Of a stretch of DNA of 40,216 nucleotides, positions 17,389 to 25,138 are shown piece after piece. The translations under genes and the position numbers were made by a program. Position 1 is the first letter of the stretch. The number at the start of each line of letters is the position of its first letter. The notes under the pieces are model-generated. The model worked only from the letters and a program-made list of their open reading frames with translations, had not been told where the DNA came from and did not search any database. Source of the DNA: Bacteroidota bacterium (lineage in GTDB: Bacteria > Bacteroidota > Bacteroidia > UKL13-3); the NCBI GenBank assembly GCA_947453415.1, contig CANGGG010000024.1, forward strand, positions 1 through 40,216. Reading direction: 5' to 3'.

Positions 17389-18396
17389 TTATTTAATAGT
17401 AAATAATAAACCTATTCTGTGAATATTTCCTATTCGTGATTTGCTTATTAGGCCATAATCTACACCAAAATTCCCAAAGCTGCGAGGCAATTTTACCCCA
17501 AAACCAACTGTAGGAAAATTATTGTCTTCATCTAATCCAAACTCCCAGCCAGTGCGGGCAAATAATATTTTCTTCCAACTATATTCTAAAGCCGCAGCTA
17601 AAGTTTCATTATTATCAGTTGGGTGATTTAATTGTGCAGCAATAGTTAAAATATTTGTTCCATCGCATATGGGATCAATGGCAAAACCTAATCTAAAAAT
17701 TGCTGGAGCAGAAACAGGAGTAAAGTCGCTTTTAGCACTTTCATTGTTCATTTTTAAAATGGTAACATCGCCTGTTGGCGCCACATTTAAGCCAAAATTA
17801 GTAAATGTAACTCCAAATCTTGCGTTTTTTATTCCAATATTATAAGTCAGTCCTAAATCAAATAACACATTATTTAATGATACATTTGCTATAACTTCTT
17901 GTGCAAATTTAGCTTGTAATCCAAAACTAAAATTATTAGTTAATATTTTTGCAAAAGATACACCTATTGAAGTGCTGCCCATTAATACATTTCGGCCAGT
18001 ACCGTTTGGCTCAAATTCGGTTGTTTCTTTGTTATCGCCAAAGCCCAAACTCATTACATTAATACCAACATAACTTAATTTGCCGGCTTTAAAAGCCACT
18101 GCTCCATAGTTTACTTGGCTATTTCCAAACCATCGAGTATTTGAAAATTGGGCAGTTACTTTTCCTGTATCAATGCTGGTAATTCCCGCAGGATTCCAAT
18201 ACATGGCAGAAGCATCGTTTACCAATCCAACCACAGCACCACTCATAGCTGCTGAACGTGCATCGGGCGCAATTTTTAAAAACTGCATGCCACTTCCACC
18301 AGTACGACTATTGCCAAAAGTAGGCAATATTTGCGCTTGCACAATGGAAATAGCAAAAAGAAATAGGTATAAAAGTGTTATTTTTAACTTCATCAT
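17389..18396 (-). CDS. PorV/PorQ-like outer-membrane beta-barrel protein (UPF0164 type)
   Basis: 335 residues with a signal peptide to about 21 (SIVQAQ) and then the family pattern GGSGMQFLKIAPDARSAAMSGA, followed by ASAMYWNPAGI. This FadL-like fold includes PorV (LptO), the T9SS shuttle, and PorQ, plus many paralogues of unknown role. Repeated amphipathic beta segments run to the C-terminus (IGLLFTIK). Being paired with a lipoprotein rather than with PorU, this is more probably a paralogue than PorV itself. Two ATGs stand in tandem at the start; either may be used. Confidence 0.83.
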   Translation of the reverse strand: MMKLKITLLYLFLFAISIVQAQILPTFGNSRTGGSGMQFLKIAPDARSAAMSGAVVGLVNDASAMYWNPAGITSIDTGKVTAQFSNTRWFGNSQVNYGAVAFKAGKLSYVGINVMSLGFGDNKETTEFEPNGTGRNVLMGSTSIGVSFAKILTNNFSFGLQAKFAQEVIANVSLNNVLFDLGLTYNIGIKNARFGVTFTNFGLNVAPTGDVTILKMNNESAKSDFTPVSAPAIFRLGFAIDPICDGTNILTIAAQLNHPTDNNETLAAALEYSWKKILFARTGWEFGLDEDNNFPTVGFGVKLPRSFGNFGVDYGLISKSRIGNIHRIGLLFTIK

Positions 18397-18467
18397 TTTT
18401 ATAAAAGCCTTGCAAAATAAACAATATTTTATAAACTGTAAGTTATTTGTTTGTGAACTGGTTTATG

Positions 18468-18509
18468 GACCATAGTCGATGGACGATAGACCATAGATGA
18501 TGGACGTCA
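18468..18509. repeat. Two tandem 21-bp units in the spacer upstream of the PorV-like gene
   Basis: Units 18468-18488 and 18489-18509 share GACCATAG-N2-GATGGACG at 21-bp period. The rest of the 278-bp spacer (18397-18674) is AT-rich, holds the mrp/nifU terminator, and has no ORF. The repeat resembles dispersed 'ccatag/tggac' microrepeats of this phylum. Confidence 0.6.
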
Positions 18510-18607
18510 GTTGATAGATAAAAATTGGGGTTTTAGTGACAAATAAGTGTAAATCAAAACATCAAATTCAACCATAAATTGAATAATTAAATAATATTTC
18601 AAAACAA

Positions 18608-18636
18608 AAAAAGGTCAGCTTTCGCCAAACCTTTTT
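18608..18636 (-). terminator. Terminator of the mrp-nifU operon with a GNRA loop
   Basis: On the minus strand the sequence folds as AAAAAGGU-UUGGC-GAAA-GCUGA-CCUUUUU: a GAAA tetraloop on a short stem with one bulged U, closed by AAAAAGG/CCUUUUU and followed by U. It starts about 38 bp after the stop codon at 18675. Confidence 0.8.
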
Positions 18637-18674
18637 ATAAATAATTATGAGAATTTGCCTAACGCTATCAACTA

Positions 18675-18911
18675 TCAACTAATAGCTACTACCCTAGTTA
18701 TTTCAGGAATGGCATTTTTAATACCGTTTTCAATTCCCGCTTTCATGGTGATATGGCTAATATTACAACTGCTACAATTTCCTGTTAAACGTAATTGAAC
18801 TTCCATTTCGTCAGTTATATCAACCAATTCTACATCACCACCATCGGCTTGTAAAAATGGACGCATGCTGTTTAAAGCTATTTCCACTTTTTCTCTCATC
18901 AATTCATTCAT
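18675..18911 (-). CDS. NifU C-terminal domain family Fe-S protein
   Basis: 78-residue protein comprising only the NifU C-terminal (Nfu) domain, with the cluster-binding CxxC in GNCSSCNIS (Cys46 and Cys49) and the signature FLQADGGDVELVDI. Such proteins hold a [4Fe-4S] cluster across a dimer and deliver it to apo-proteins. It follows the Mrp ATPase gene by 43 bp, so the pair likely cooperates in Fe-S maturation. Start MNELMREK; no longer version is open. Confidence 0.92.
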   Translation of the reverse strand: MNELMREKVEIALNSMRPFLQADGGDVELVDITDEMEVQLRLTGNCSSCNISHITMKAGIENGIKNAIPEITRVVAIS

Positions 18912-18954
18912 CTTTTAGTTTCTGCTTTTTTTTTCAAATATAAACTTTTTGAAA

Positions 18955-20037
18955 TTATTCAGCGCTAACAGTTTTTTCTGTTGAATTTATAATTGAAACT
19001 AACTGAGCCACATTCTGAGCTATTTTTTCAAATGCTTTAAATGCTGGTTTATTTTGATCCAATGCAGCTGGAATTCCGGCATCGCCTCCTTCACGAATAC
19101 TCATATAAATAGGTACTTGACCTAATAAACTTACGTTTAATTCACTTGCCATATTTCTTCCACCATCTTTACCAAAAATATAATATTTGTTATCGGGTAA
19201 TTCCTCAGGAGTAAAATAGGCCATGTTTTCTACCAAACCTAAAATTGGAACTTTAACAGGTGTCATACTAAACATAGTTGCAGCTTTATAAGCATCGGCA
19301 AGCGCAATGGCTTGTGGAGTTGTAACCATTACCACACCCGTTAACGGAACAATTTGCAACATGGTTAAATGTATATCACCTGTTCCAGGAGGTAAATCCA
19401 AAATCAAATAATCTAATTCACCCCAATCGCAATCGCTTACAAACTGGCGCAACGCTGAAGAAACCATTGGACCGCGCCAAACTACAGCTTGCTCTGGTTT
19501 AATTAAAAAACCTATTGATAATAATTTGATTCCAAATTTTTCAATTGGAACCATTAATTGTTTTCCATCTACATCGCGCATTAACGGTTGCGTGTCCATT
19601 TCGCCAAACATCATTGGAATGCTTGGACCATAAATATCGGCATCTAACAAACCAACTTTTGCACCTGTGGCTGCTAGCGCAATGGCTAAATTACTTGAAA
19701 CAGAACTTTTTCCAACTCCACCTTTTCCACTAGCTACTGCAATAATATTTTTAACACCAGGAAGTGTTAATTTATCAGCACGATTAGATGAAACATTTGC
19801 AGTCATGGTAACTTTAACAACTGCTTGGTCATTCACCAATTGATGAATGGCATCCACACAATCTTTCTCAATTTTTTCTTTTAAAGGACAAGCAGGTGTG
19901 GTTAAAACCACAATGAAACTAATCGTTAACCCATCAATTACAATATCTTGAATCATATTCAATGTAACCAAATCCTTGTGCAAATCTGGCTCTTGAACAG
20001 TGCTTAAAGCTCTTATAACATCTTCTTTATTTATCAT
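18955..20037 (-). CDS. Mrp/ApbC-family P-loop ATPase, Fe-S carrier
   Basis: 360-residue protein: N-terminal MIP18 (DUF59) domain (about 1-80) with PACPLK, then a ParA-like ATPase with deviant Walker A GKGGVGKSS (104-112), Walker B LILDLPPGTGD and the family PQAIALADA. It transfers Fe-S clusters in related systems. The usual C-terminal CxxC that bridges a cluster between subunits is absent: the segment after ENMAYF reads TPEELPDNKYYIFG. I recall the same in other Bacteroidota, so it is a lineage trait rather than damage; the partner Nfu gene next door retains its cysteines. Confidence 0.92.
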   Translation of the reverse strand: MINKEDVIRALSTVQEPDLHKDLVTLNMIQDIVIDGLTISFIVVLTTPACPLKEKIEKDCVDAIHQLVNDQAVVKVTMTANVSSNRADKLTLPGVKNIIAVASGKGGVGKSSVSSNLAIALAATGAKVGLLDADIYGPSIPMMFGEMDTQPLMRDVDGKQLMVPIEKFGIKLLSIGFLIKPEQAVVWRGPMVSSALRQFVSDCDWGELDYLILDLPPGTGDIHLTMLQIVPLTGVVMVTTPQAIALADAYKAATMFSMTPVKVPILGLVENMAYFTPEELPDNKYYIFGKDGGRNMASELNVSLLGQVPIYMSIREGGDAGIPAALDQNKPAFKAFEKIAQNVAQLVSIINSTEKTVSAE

Positions 20038-20199
20038 TTTTCTAAACTTATTTAGTGCAAATAAATGCTTTTTATTGGCTAATTTTTTTGTGATTTTTAC
20101 AGTAAATTATTATGACTTGGTTATAAAAATTATTTAATAGTTTATTTATTACAGTTGTTGTATATTTTTTTTTAAAAATTATCTATAAAATGACGTTGG

Positions 20200-20288
20200 G
20201 TCATTCCGTAGGAATCTCCTTTGAGTGGCAACCATGTTCTATAATGGCAAGTAATCATCTAAAGCCAAGGAGATGCTTACAGCATGAC
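20200..20288. repeat. Imperfect inverted repeat in the 346-bp mrp-purD spacer
   Basis: Arms 20200-20221 and 20267-20288 match at 18 of 22 positions when one is inverted (GTCATTCCGTAGG... against GTCATGCTGTAAG...). Outer GTCAT and inner ATCTCCTT blocks are exact. It looks like a dispersed Bacteroidota element, more GC-rich than its surroundings. The rest of 20038-20383 has no ORF; a weak GTAGAAA/TTTCTAC hairpin sits after purD (20344-20386). Confidence 0.7.
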
Positions 20289-20383
20289 TGATTCTGTTTT
20301 TTATATCTATTTTTTAGTTAATGATTTTATGAAAAACGTCCATCGTAGAAAAGAAGAAATTGGATTTTTCTTGCAGACACTTT

Positions 20384-21661
20384 CTACAAAAATTCAAAAC
20401 CTATATCCGTTCTAAAATACTTCCCTTCAAAACTAATATTTTCAGCTGTTTTCATTGATTTTGAAACCGCTTCACTTAATGAATTCCCTAAAGATGTAAC
20501 AGCTAAAACTCTTCCTCCATTGGTAACTATTTCGTTATTATTACTCATTGCTGTACCAGCATGAAACAACATGGAATTATTTGAAGCTTCCAAGTTTGTC
20601 ATGTGTATTCCTTTTTCATAATCACCAGGATAACCAGCTGAAACCAACATAACTGTAGCTGCATTTTGTGTGCTAATTTTCAAATCGGTTTCATGTAATT
20701 TTCCTTTGGCAGTAGCCAACATTAATTCCACAAAATCTGATTCAATTAAAGGCAAAACAGTTTCAGTCTCAGGATCGCCCATTCGGCAGTTGTATTCAAT
20801 AACCACAGGCTCCTCGCCTACTTTTATTAAACCAATAAAAATAAAACCTACATATTTTATGTTTTCGTTTTTAAGTCCGCTTATGGTTGGTTCAATAATA
20901 TTGGTTATTACCTTTTGCATAAACTCATGGTTGGCAAAAGGAACTGGAGAAATAGCGCCCATTCCACCCGTGTTTAAACCAGTTTCGCCCACTCCTATTC
21001 GTTTATAATCTTTTGCTGTTGGCAATATTTTATACGAATTTCCGTCACTTAATACAAAAACCGACAATTCGATTCCAGTCAAGAATTCTTCAATCACCAC
21101 TTTGCTACTTGCCTCACCAAACTTTTTATCGCTAATCATTTGTTGCAATTCACTAGTGGCTTCTTCCAAAGTTTGACATATTAAAACTCCTTTACCGGCT
21201 GCCAATCCATCGGCTTTTAGCACAATTGGCATTTTTTGCGGTTTTAAATATGCTATGCCTTCGTTTAAATTATCGCTGGTAAAAGTTTGGTAAGCAGCTG
21301 TTGGAATATTATTTTTATACATAAAAGCTTTGCTCCAATCTTTGCTCGCTTCCATGGTTGCTCCCATTTTATCGGGACCAACAAATAATATGTTTTTTAA
21401 GTTTTCATTGACTTCAAAATAATCGCGCATGCCCAACACCAAAGGTTCTTCAGGACCAACGATTAATAATTCAACATGATTTTCGATGCAAAACTGACCA
21501 GCTGCTTCAAAATCATTTGGATTCATTTTTACGTTTTTTCCAAATTCAGCAGTTCCAGCGTTGCCAGGGGCAATAAAAAGTTGGGTACACAAAGGGCTTT
21601 GCGACAGCTTATAAGCAAAAGCATGCTCACGTCCGCCAGCTCCAATCAATAAAATATTCAT
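20384..21661 (-). CDS. purD: PurD, phosphoribosylamine-glycine ligase (GARS)
   Basis: ATP-grasp enzyme that joins glycine to 5-phosphoribosylamine, the second step of purine synthesis. The 425 residues are of normal length and begin with the family signature ILLIGAGGREHAFAYKL. KADGLAAGKGV (ATP binding), TGGMGAISP and EYNCRMGDPETE (metal-binding acidic end of ATP-grasp) are all intact. It is monocistronic here, with no other pur gene in the window. A TATATTTG box ends 5 bp upstream of the ATG, which would leave almost no 5' UTR. Confidence 0.96.
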   Translation of the reverse strand: MNILLIGAGGREHAFAYKLSQSPLCTQLFIAPGNAGTAEFGKNVKMNPNDFEAAGQFCIENHVELLIVGPEEPLVLGMRDYFEVNENLKNILFVGPDKMGATMEASKDWSKAFMYKNNIPTAAYQTFTSDNLNEGIAYLKPQKMPIVLKADGLAAGKGVLICQTLEEATSELQQMISDKKFGEASSKVVIEEFLTGIELSVFVLSDGNSYKILPTAKDYKRIGVGETGLNTGGMGAISPVPFANHEFMQKVITNIIEPTISGLKNENIKYVGFIFIGLIKVGEEPVVIEYNCRMGDPETETVLPLIESDFVELMLATAKGKLHETDLKISTQNAATVMLVSAGYPGDYEKGIHMTNLEASNNSMLFHAGTAMSNNNEIVTNGGRVLAVTSLGNSLSEAVSKSMKTAENISFEGKYFRTDIGFEFL

Positions 21662-21665
21662 GAGG

Positions 21666-21714
21666 CAAATATATCATTTCAAAAATGTTTTTTTTAAAAC
21701 ACTTTTGAAATGAT
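21666..21714 (-). promoter_or_regulatory. purD promoter region with 19-bp palindrome
   Basis: The -7 box TATATTTG is at 21666-21673 on the minus strand. Immediately upstream, arms 21673-21691 and 21696-21714 are complementary over 19 bp with one mismatch and a TTTT loop (core ATCATTTCAAAA). The palindrome occupies the place of the -33 region, so it may be an operator. No known purine operator or riboswitch fold was recognised. Confidence 0.45.
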
Positions 21715-21799
21715 GAATATTAGGAGGGATAGATTATCTGTTTTTAATTAACAATGGTTATTGTCCTCACTAAGAGACTCAACAACATCAGAATTTGTT

Positions 21800-22099
21800 T
21801 TACCTATTATTATAATCAGCAGGATTTTTGTAAGCGTAAACAACGGCAAGAATAATTATTTGTTGTTTAGCATCATCAATCAGATAATGAATATGATAAG
21901 GAAATTGTTTTAGTAACAGAGTCCTTACAACTTTATATTTTATTTGAAAACCAACTGGAGTTTTTGCAATATGTTCTTTGGCTTATCGAACACTAAATAA
22001 AAACTGTTTGGCAAGTTCAGGATTAATTTTTTTGTAATAATCTGTAGCATTAATAATATCAAGCCTTACAGCAGGCCTGTTTACGAAAGTATAGCTCAC
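21800..22099 (-). pseudogene. RelE/ParE-type toxin broken by an internal stop codon
   Basis: Translating the minus strand from GTG at 22099 gives 99 codons with a typical ParE/RelE core: NRPAVRLDIINATDYY, then after one TAA, AKEHIAKTP, YKVVRTLLLKQFPYHIHYLI and IIILAVVYAYKNPADY. The stop is codon 39 (21983-21985); both sides stay in the same frame, so one base change explains it. The GTG overlaps the antitoxin stop as GTGA, the usual coupled TA layout. A sequencing error or recoding cannot be excluded. Confidence 0.85.
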
Positions 22100-22338
22100 A
22101 AACTTTTTTCAATATCATCAATGGTTTTATCAAAATCAGCTAAATCCTTTGAGTTTTTGTAATAATCGTTCAAGCGTTCATCAATAATTTGTTTTTGCCA
22201 AGGAGAAAATTCTACCACATTTTCCGCTTCTTCCTTTTGTAATTCGGTGTACTTTGTTTTTAAATATTGCCATTCCTCAATAGGAATAAATACACCTGTA
22301 GTATTACCTCTGTTATCGTGAATAAATTGTAGTGTCAT
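22096..22338 (-). CDS. Antitoxin of a RelBE/ParDE-type module (toxin partner disrupted)
   Basis: 80-residue acidic protein. The N-terminus MTLQFIHDNRGNTTGVFIPIEEWQYLK resembles short Phd/RelB-like antitoxins of Bacteroidota that neutralise ParE/RelE toxins; the C-terminal helix-rich part (ERLNDYYKNSKDLADFDKTIDDIEKSL) would wrap the toxin. Its TGA overlaps the toxin's GTG. A perfect 12-bp palindrome TAAATATATTTA (22344-22355) lies 6 bp before the ATG and could be the autoregulatory operator. With the toxin reading frame interrupted, it may be an orphan under relaxed selection. Confidence 0.8.
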   Translation of the reverse strand: MTLQFIHDNRGNTTGVFIPIEEWQYLKTKYTELQKEEAENVVEFSPWQKQIIDERLNDYYKNSKDLADFDKTIDDIEKSL

Positions 22339-22343
22339 AGTTT

Positions 22344-22355
22344 TAAATATATTTA
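22344..22355. promoter_or_regulatory. Palindrome before the antitoxin gene, possible operator
   Basis: TAAATATATTTA, perfect over 12 bp, 6 bp from the start codon. TA antitoxins usually bind palindromes at their own promoters; in such AT-rich DNA the chance of coincidence is not small. Confidence 0.3.
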
Positions 22356-22515
22356 TTTGAGCAAATCTTTTAAATTTCTACTATTCAAAATTTTTGAAAT
22401 TGCTGATATCTTTCAAAGCAAATATACAATCCTTACTTGATAAAATATAATTGTTTCAAGAAAGTGTAAATTCAAAAAAACGAAACTATATAACTATCTA
22501 AATTCACTTAATTTT

Positions 22516-24258
22516 TTACCTACTCACCATATCAAAAGCTTCATCAGGAATATCATTGATGTTTAACACCAAAAATCCATCTAAAGAATTATTGAATTTT
22601 GGATCTACATTGAATGCAATAATTTTTCCTTTTAGCTTCAAATATTTTTTTACCAATACCGGAATTTTTGAATGATTGGTTTCTATTTCACCAATAAAAT
22701 TATCCAATGTTTTTATATCGTCTCTGTGTTTTTCGAGCAATAATTTTTTGTCCTCGCCAGTGTATTGATACTTGAATTTTTTGCGTGGTTTTACCATTTT
22801 CGACATTGCCTTATCGTAATGATTATGTCGGATATAAGCCACCAATAAATCCTTTGATAAGTTAGAAAACTCACCACTAATACTTACGGGACCAATCATG
22901 TAATTAAACCGTCCTTTGTGTTGATTCAAAAACTCATTGATGCCTTTCCAAAGCAGCATTAAGCTTAATGGTTTACGTTGATATTCCAATGTTACAAACG
23001 ATCTTCCCAATTCTATACTATCTTTTAATATGGGAGCAAACTCTTTTTTAAGCTTAAATAATTGGTTTAAATAAAAACCTTTTTTACCAAATTGTTTATA
23101 CAATTCATCGCCTAAACCAATGCGATACGCACCCACAATTTTTTGAGCTTTTGCATCCCAAATGAACAAATGTTTGTAGTACAAATCAAATTCATCAGTA
23201 TCAAAACTTCGATTTGTTCCCTCTCCAACGGCCCTAAAAGTTATTTCGCGCAAGCGAGTAATTTCCTTTAAAACATTGGGAATATTGAATGCATTACTTA
23301 TGTAAACTTCAAAATTTTCGTGCTTATAAACCTGGTCGTTTTGAATATTATCAATGTCGTTTTGAATGGCAATATTTAAGGTCTCGGCTATAATTGGTTT
23401 AGGTTTAATCAGCTTGCTTAAGTTTATTTTGAAAAACTTTTTTACTTCAATTCCAGAACCTAAAGCATAAGTTTTAGCCCTCACAAAACGCAATAATTCA
23501 TCACTGTTTTCAAACTCGCTGAGTACTTTTGGTAAAATTGGTTTTCCAATTCTAACAATTACTTTTTGCTTTTTGTTAAATAATTCAGAAGGTAATTTTA
23601 CGGTTCTTAAATTTGGACTGATTAACCCCATTAAATTAAATGCTAAACTATTATGTCCGCTAAAATAAATTGGCAAAACTTTCACATTGGCTTTTTGAAT
23701 AATTTTACCAATGGTTGGATCCCACTTTTTATCAGTAATTTTCAATGTATTTAATTGCAAAGCAGAAACTTCTCCCGCGGGAAAAATTCCAATTGGATGT
23801 TCCTTTATATGACCCAAAACTTCTTTTAAACCTTGCATATTCATGCTGCTTTTTTTAGCATTGTCAAAAGGATTTACAGCAATAATATGATCTTTTAAAG
23901 GAGGAATTTGTTGCAATAAATAATTAGCCAAAAACTTGGTATCTGGTCTTATTTTATTTATAATAGACAAACTTATTAATCCATCAATTCCGCCATAAGG
24001 ATGATTAGAAATGGCTATAAAAGGTTCCGTTCTTGGAATATTTTTCAAATCTTCAGCATCTATTTCGTATTCAATGCCTAATTCCTCCAACATTTTATCG
24101 GTAAATTCAAAACCTTGAAGCTCAGAAAAAGGACTGTAAGCTTCATTTAATTTGTCAAGCTTTAGCAGTTTCATAATTGCAGGAGCTAACACACTAACAT
24201 GCAATTTTTGTAACTTTAAGGCTTTGGCCACATCTTTTTCGTTGATTAAATTGCTCAT
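22516..24258 (-). CDS. Bifunctional PlsC-like / GNAT acyltransferase (aminolipid synthesis, OlsF-like)
   Basis: 580-residue two-domain protein. The N-terminal half (about 60-270) is a lysophospholipid-acyltransferase (PlsC) domain: ISNHPYGGID at 84-92 and FPAGEVS as the second motif. The spacing is H-x5-D (His86, Asp92) rather than the classic H-x4-D, as I recall for Bacteroidota relatives. The C-terminal half (about 305-500) is a GNAT N-acyltransferase of the OlsB/hemolysin type (REITFRAVGEGT, DEFDLYYKHLFIWD, IVGAYRIG, ELGRSFV). This fusion fits enzymes that N- and O-acylate an amino acid to make ornithine or glycine lipids. The amino-acid substrate cannot be told from sequence. Confidence 0.82.
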   Translation of the reverse strand: MSNLINEKDVAKALKLQKLHVSVLAPAIMKLLKLDKLNEAYSPFSELQGFEFTDKMLEELGIEYEIDAEDLKNIPRTEPFIAISNHPYGGIDGLISLSIINKIRPDTKFLANYLLQQIPPLKDHIIAVNPFDNAKKSSMNMQGLKEVLGHIKEHPIGIFPAGEVSALQLNTLKITDKKWDPTIGKIIQKANVKVLPIYFSGHNSLAFNLMGLISPNLRTVKLPSELFNKKQKVIVRIGKPILPKVLSEFENSDELLRFVRAKTYALGSGIEVKKFFKINLSKLIKPKPIIAETLNIAIQNDIDNIQNDQVYKHENFEVYISNAFNIPNVLKEITRLREITFRAVGEGTNRSFDTDEFDLYYKHLFIWDAKAQKIVGAYRIGLGDELYKQFGKKGFYLNQLFKLKKEFAPILKDSIELGRSFVTLEYQRKPLSLMLLWKGINEFLNQHKGRFNYMIGPVSISGEFSNLSKDLLVAYIRHNHYDKAMSKMVKPRKKFKYQYTGEDKKLLLEKHRDDIKTLDNFIGEIETNHSKIPVLVKKYLKLKGKIIAFNVDPKFNNSLDGFLVLNINDIPDEAFDMVSR

Positions 24259-24279
24259 TTTGTTTTTATTTTAAAACAT

Positions 24280-24287
24280 CAAAAATA
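24280..24287 (-). promoter_or_regulatory. Candidate -7 box for the PlsC/GNAT gene
   Basis: TATTTTTG, an exact TAnnTTTG, 21 bp upstream of the ATG on the minus strand. No clear TTTG at the -33 position. Otherwise the 241-bp divergent spacer (24259-24499) is AT-rich and featureless. Confidence 0.35.
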
Positions 24288-24499
24288 GACAATTAAATAT
24301 GGGCATATATAAAGTTATTGTTAAATGTAAATTTTAAAACTATTTGTGAAAATAATTTTTGTTTGTTTTAATGCTACAAAACGAATTACAATGATTATTA
24401 GTTATTTAATATTTAGTAAAAGTGAATTGTGGAAATAAAAACGCAATAGTTGAAAAATTGTATAGATAATTTGCATTCATAAGTTCATTTTCGCATTTC

Positions 24500-25138
24500 T
24501 TGATTTTTGAAACTCCATATCAATTCATCGCCATTGAAGGCAATATAGGTGCAGGTAAAAGCACTTTAGTAAACATGCTTTCTGATGTTTTAAAAGCAAA
24601 AAAAATCATGGAAGAATTTGAAGACAATTCCTTTCTTCCAAAATTTTACGAAAACAGAAGCAGGTATGCTTTCCCATTAGAAATGAGTTTTTTGGCCGCT
24701 CGATTTAACCAATTAAAAAAACAATTGGTGGAAGATAAATTGTTTGGCGAGCCAATTATTAGCGATTATATTTTTGCAAAATGTTTGTTATTTTCTCAAA
24801 ACACTTTAGACGATGACGAATATAAATTATACCGTCAAATGTTTGAAATTATAAATTTCCAAATTCCTCAACCCGATTTATTAGTGTATTTACATGCACC
24901 CATTGAAAAATTACAATGGAATATTTCGAACAGGGGTAGGGTTTATGAAAAAAAAATAGAAGATAATTACCTTCAAAGTTTACAAGAAACTTATTTTAAA
25001 TACATGAATAGTCAAACAAATACAAGAGTTTTGGTGGTTAATTGTGCGGGATTAGATTTTGTAAATAATACCAATGATTTTGATTTTTTATTGCAGGCCA
25101 TTTGCAAAGACTTTCCGATAGGAATGAATTACTTATAA
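24500..25138 (+). CDS. Deoxynucleoside kinase
   Basis: Phosphorylates deoxynucleosides in the salvage pathway. The 212 residues contain the P-loop EGNIGAGKST (13-22), a DYIFAKCL segment at the place of the family's DR(S/Y) substrate motif, and a LID-like RGRVYEKKIEDNYL. It belongs to the dNK/dGK/dAK family; base preference is not predictable. No ATG precedes the P-loop in this frame; TTG at 24500 is the only standard start after the upstream stop (24467-24469), so an unusual start codon is used. The 3' end overlaps the convergent pseudouridine synthase gene by 6 bp. Confidence 0.88.
   Translation: MIFETPYQFIAIEGNIGAGKSTLVNMLSDVLKAKKIMEEFEDNSFLPKFYENRSRYAFPLEMSFLAARFNQLKKQLVEDKLFGEPIISDYIFAKCLLFSQNTLDDDEYKLYRQMFEIINFQIPQPDLLVYLHAPIEKLQWNISNRGRVYEKKIEDNYLQSLQETYFKYMNSQTNTRVLVVNCAGLDFVNNTNDFDFLLQAICKDFPIGMNYL

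Noticed and set aside
20038-20383. Riboswitch or small RNA in the mrp-purD spacer
   Set aside because: No purine, SAM, TPP or other known fold was recognisable; the structure is explained by a dispersed inverted repeat.
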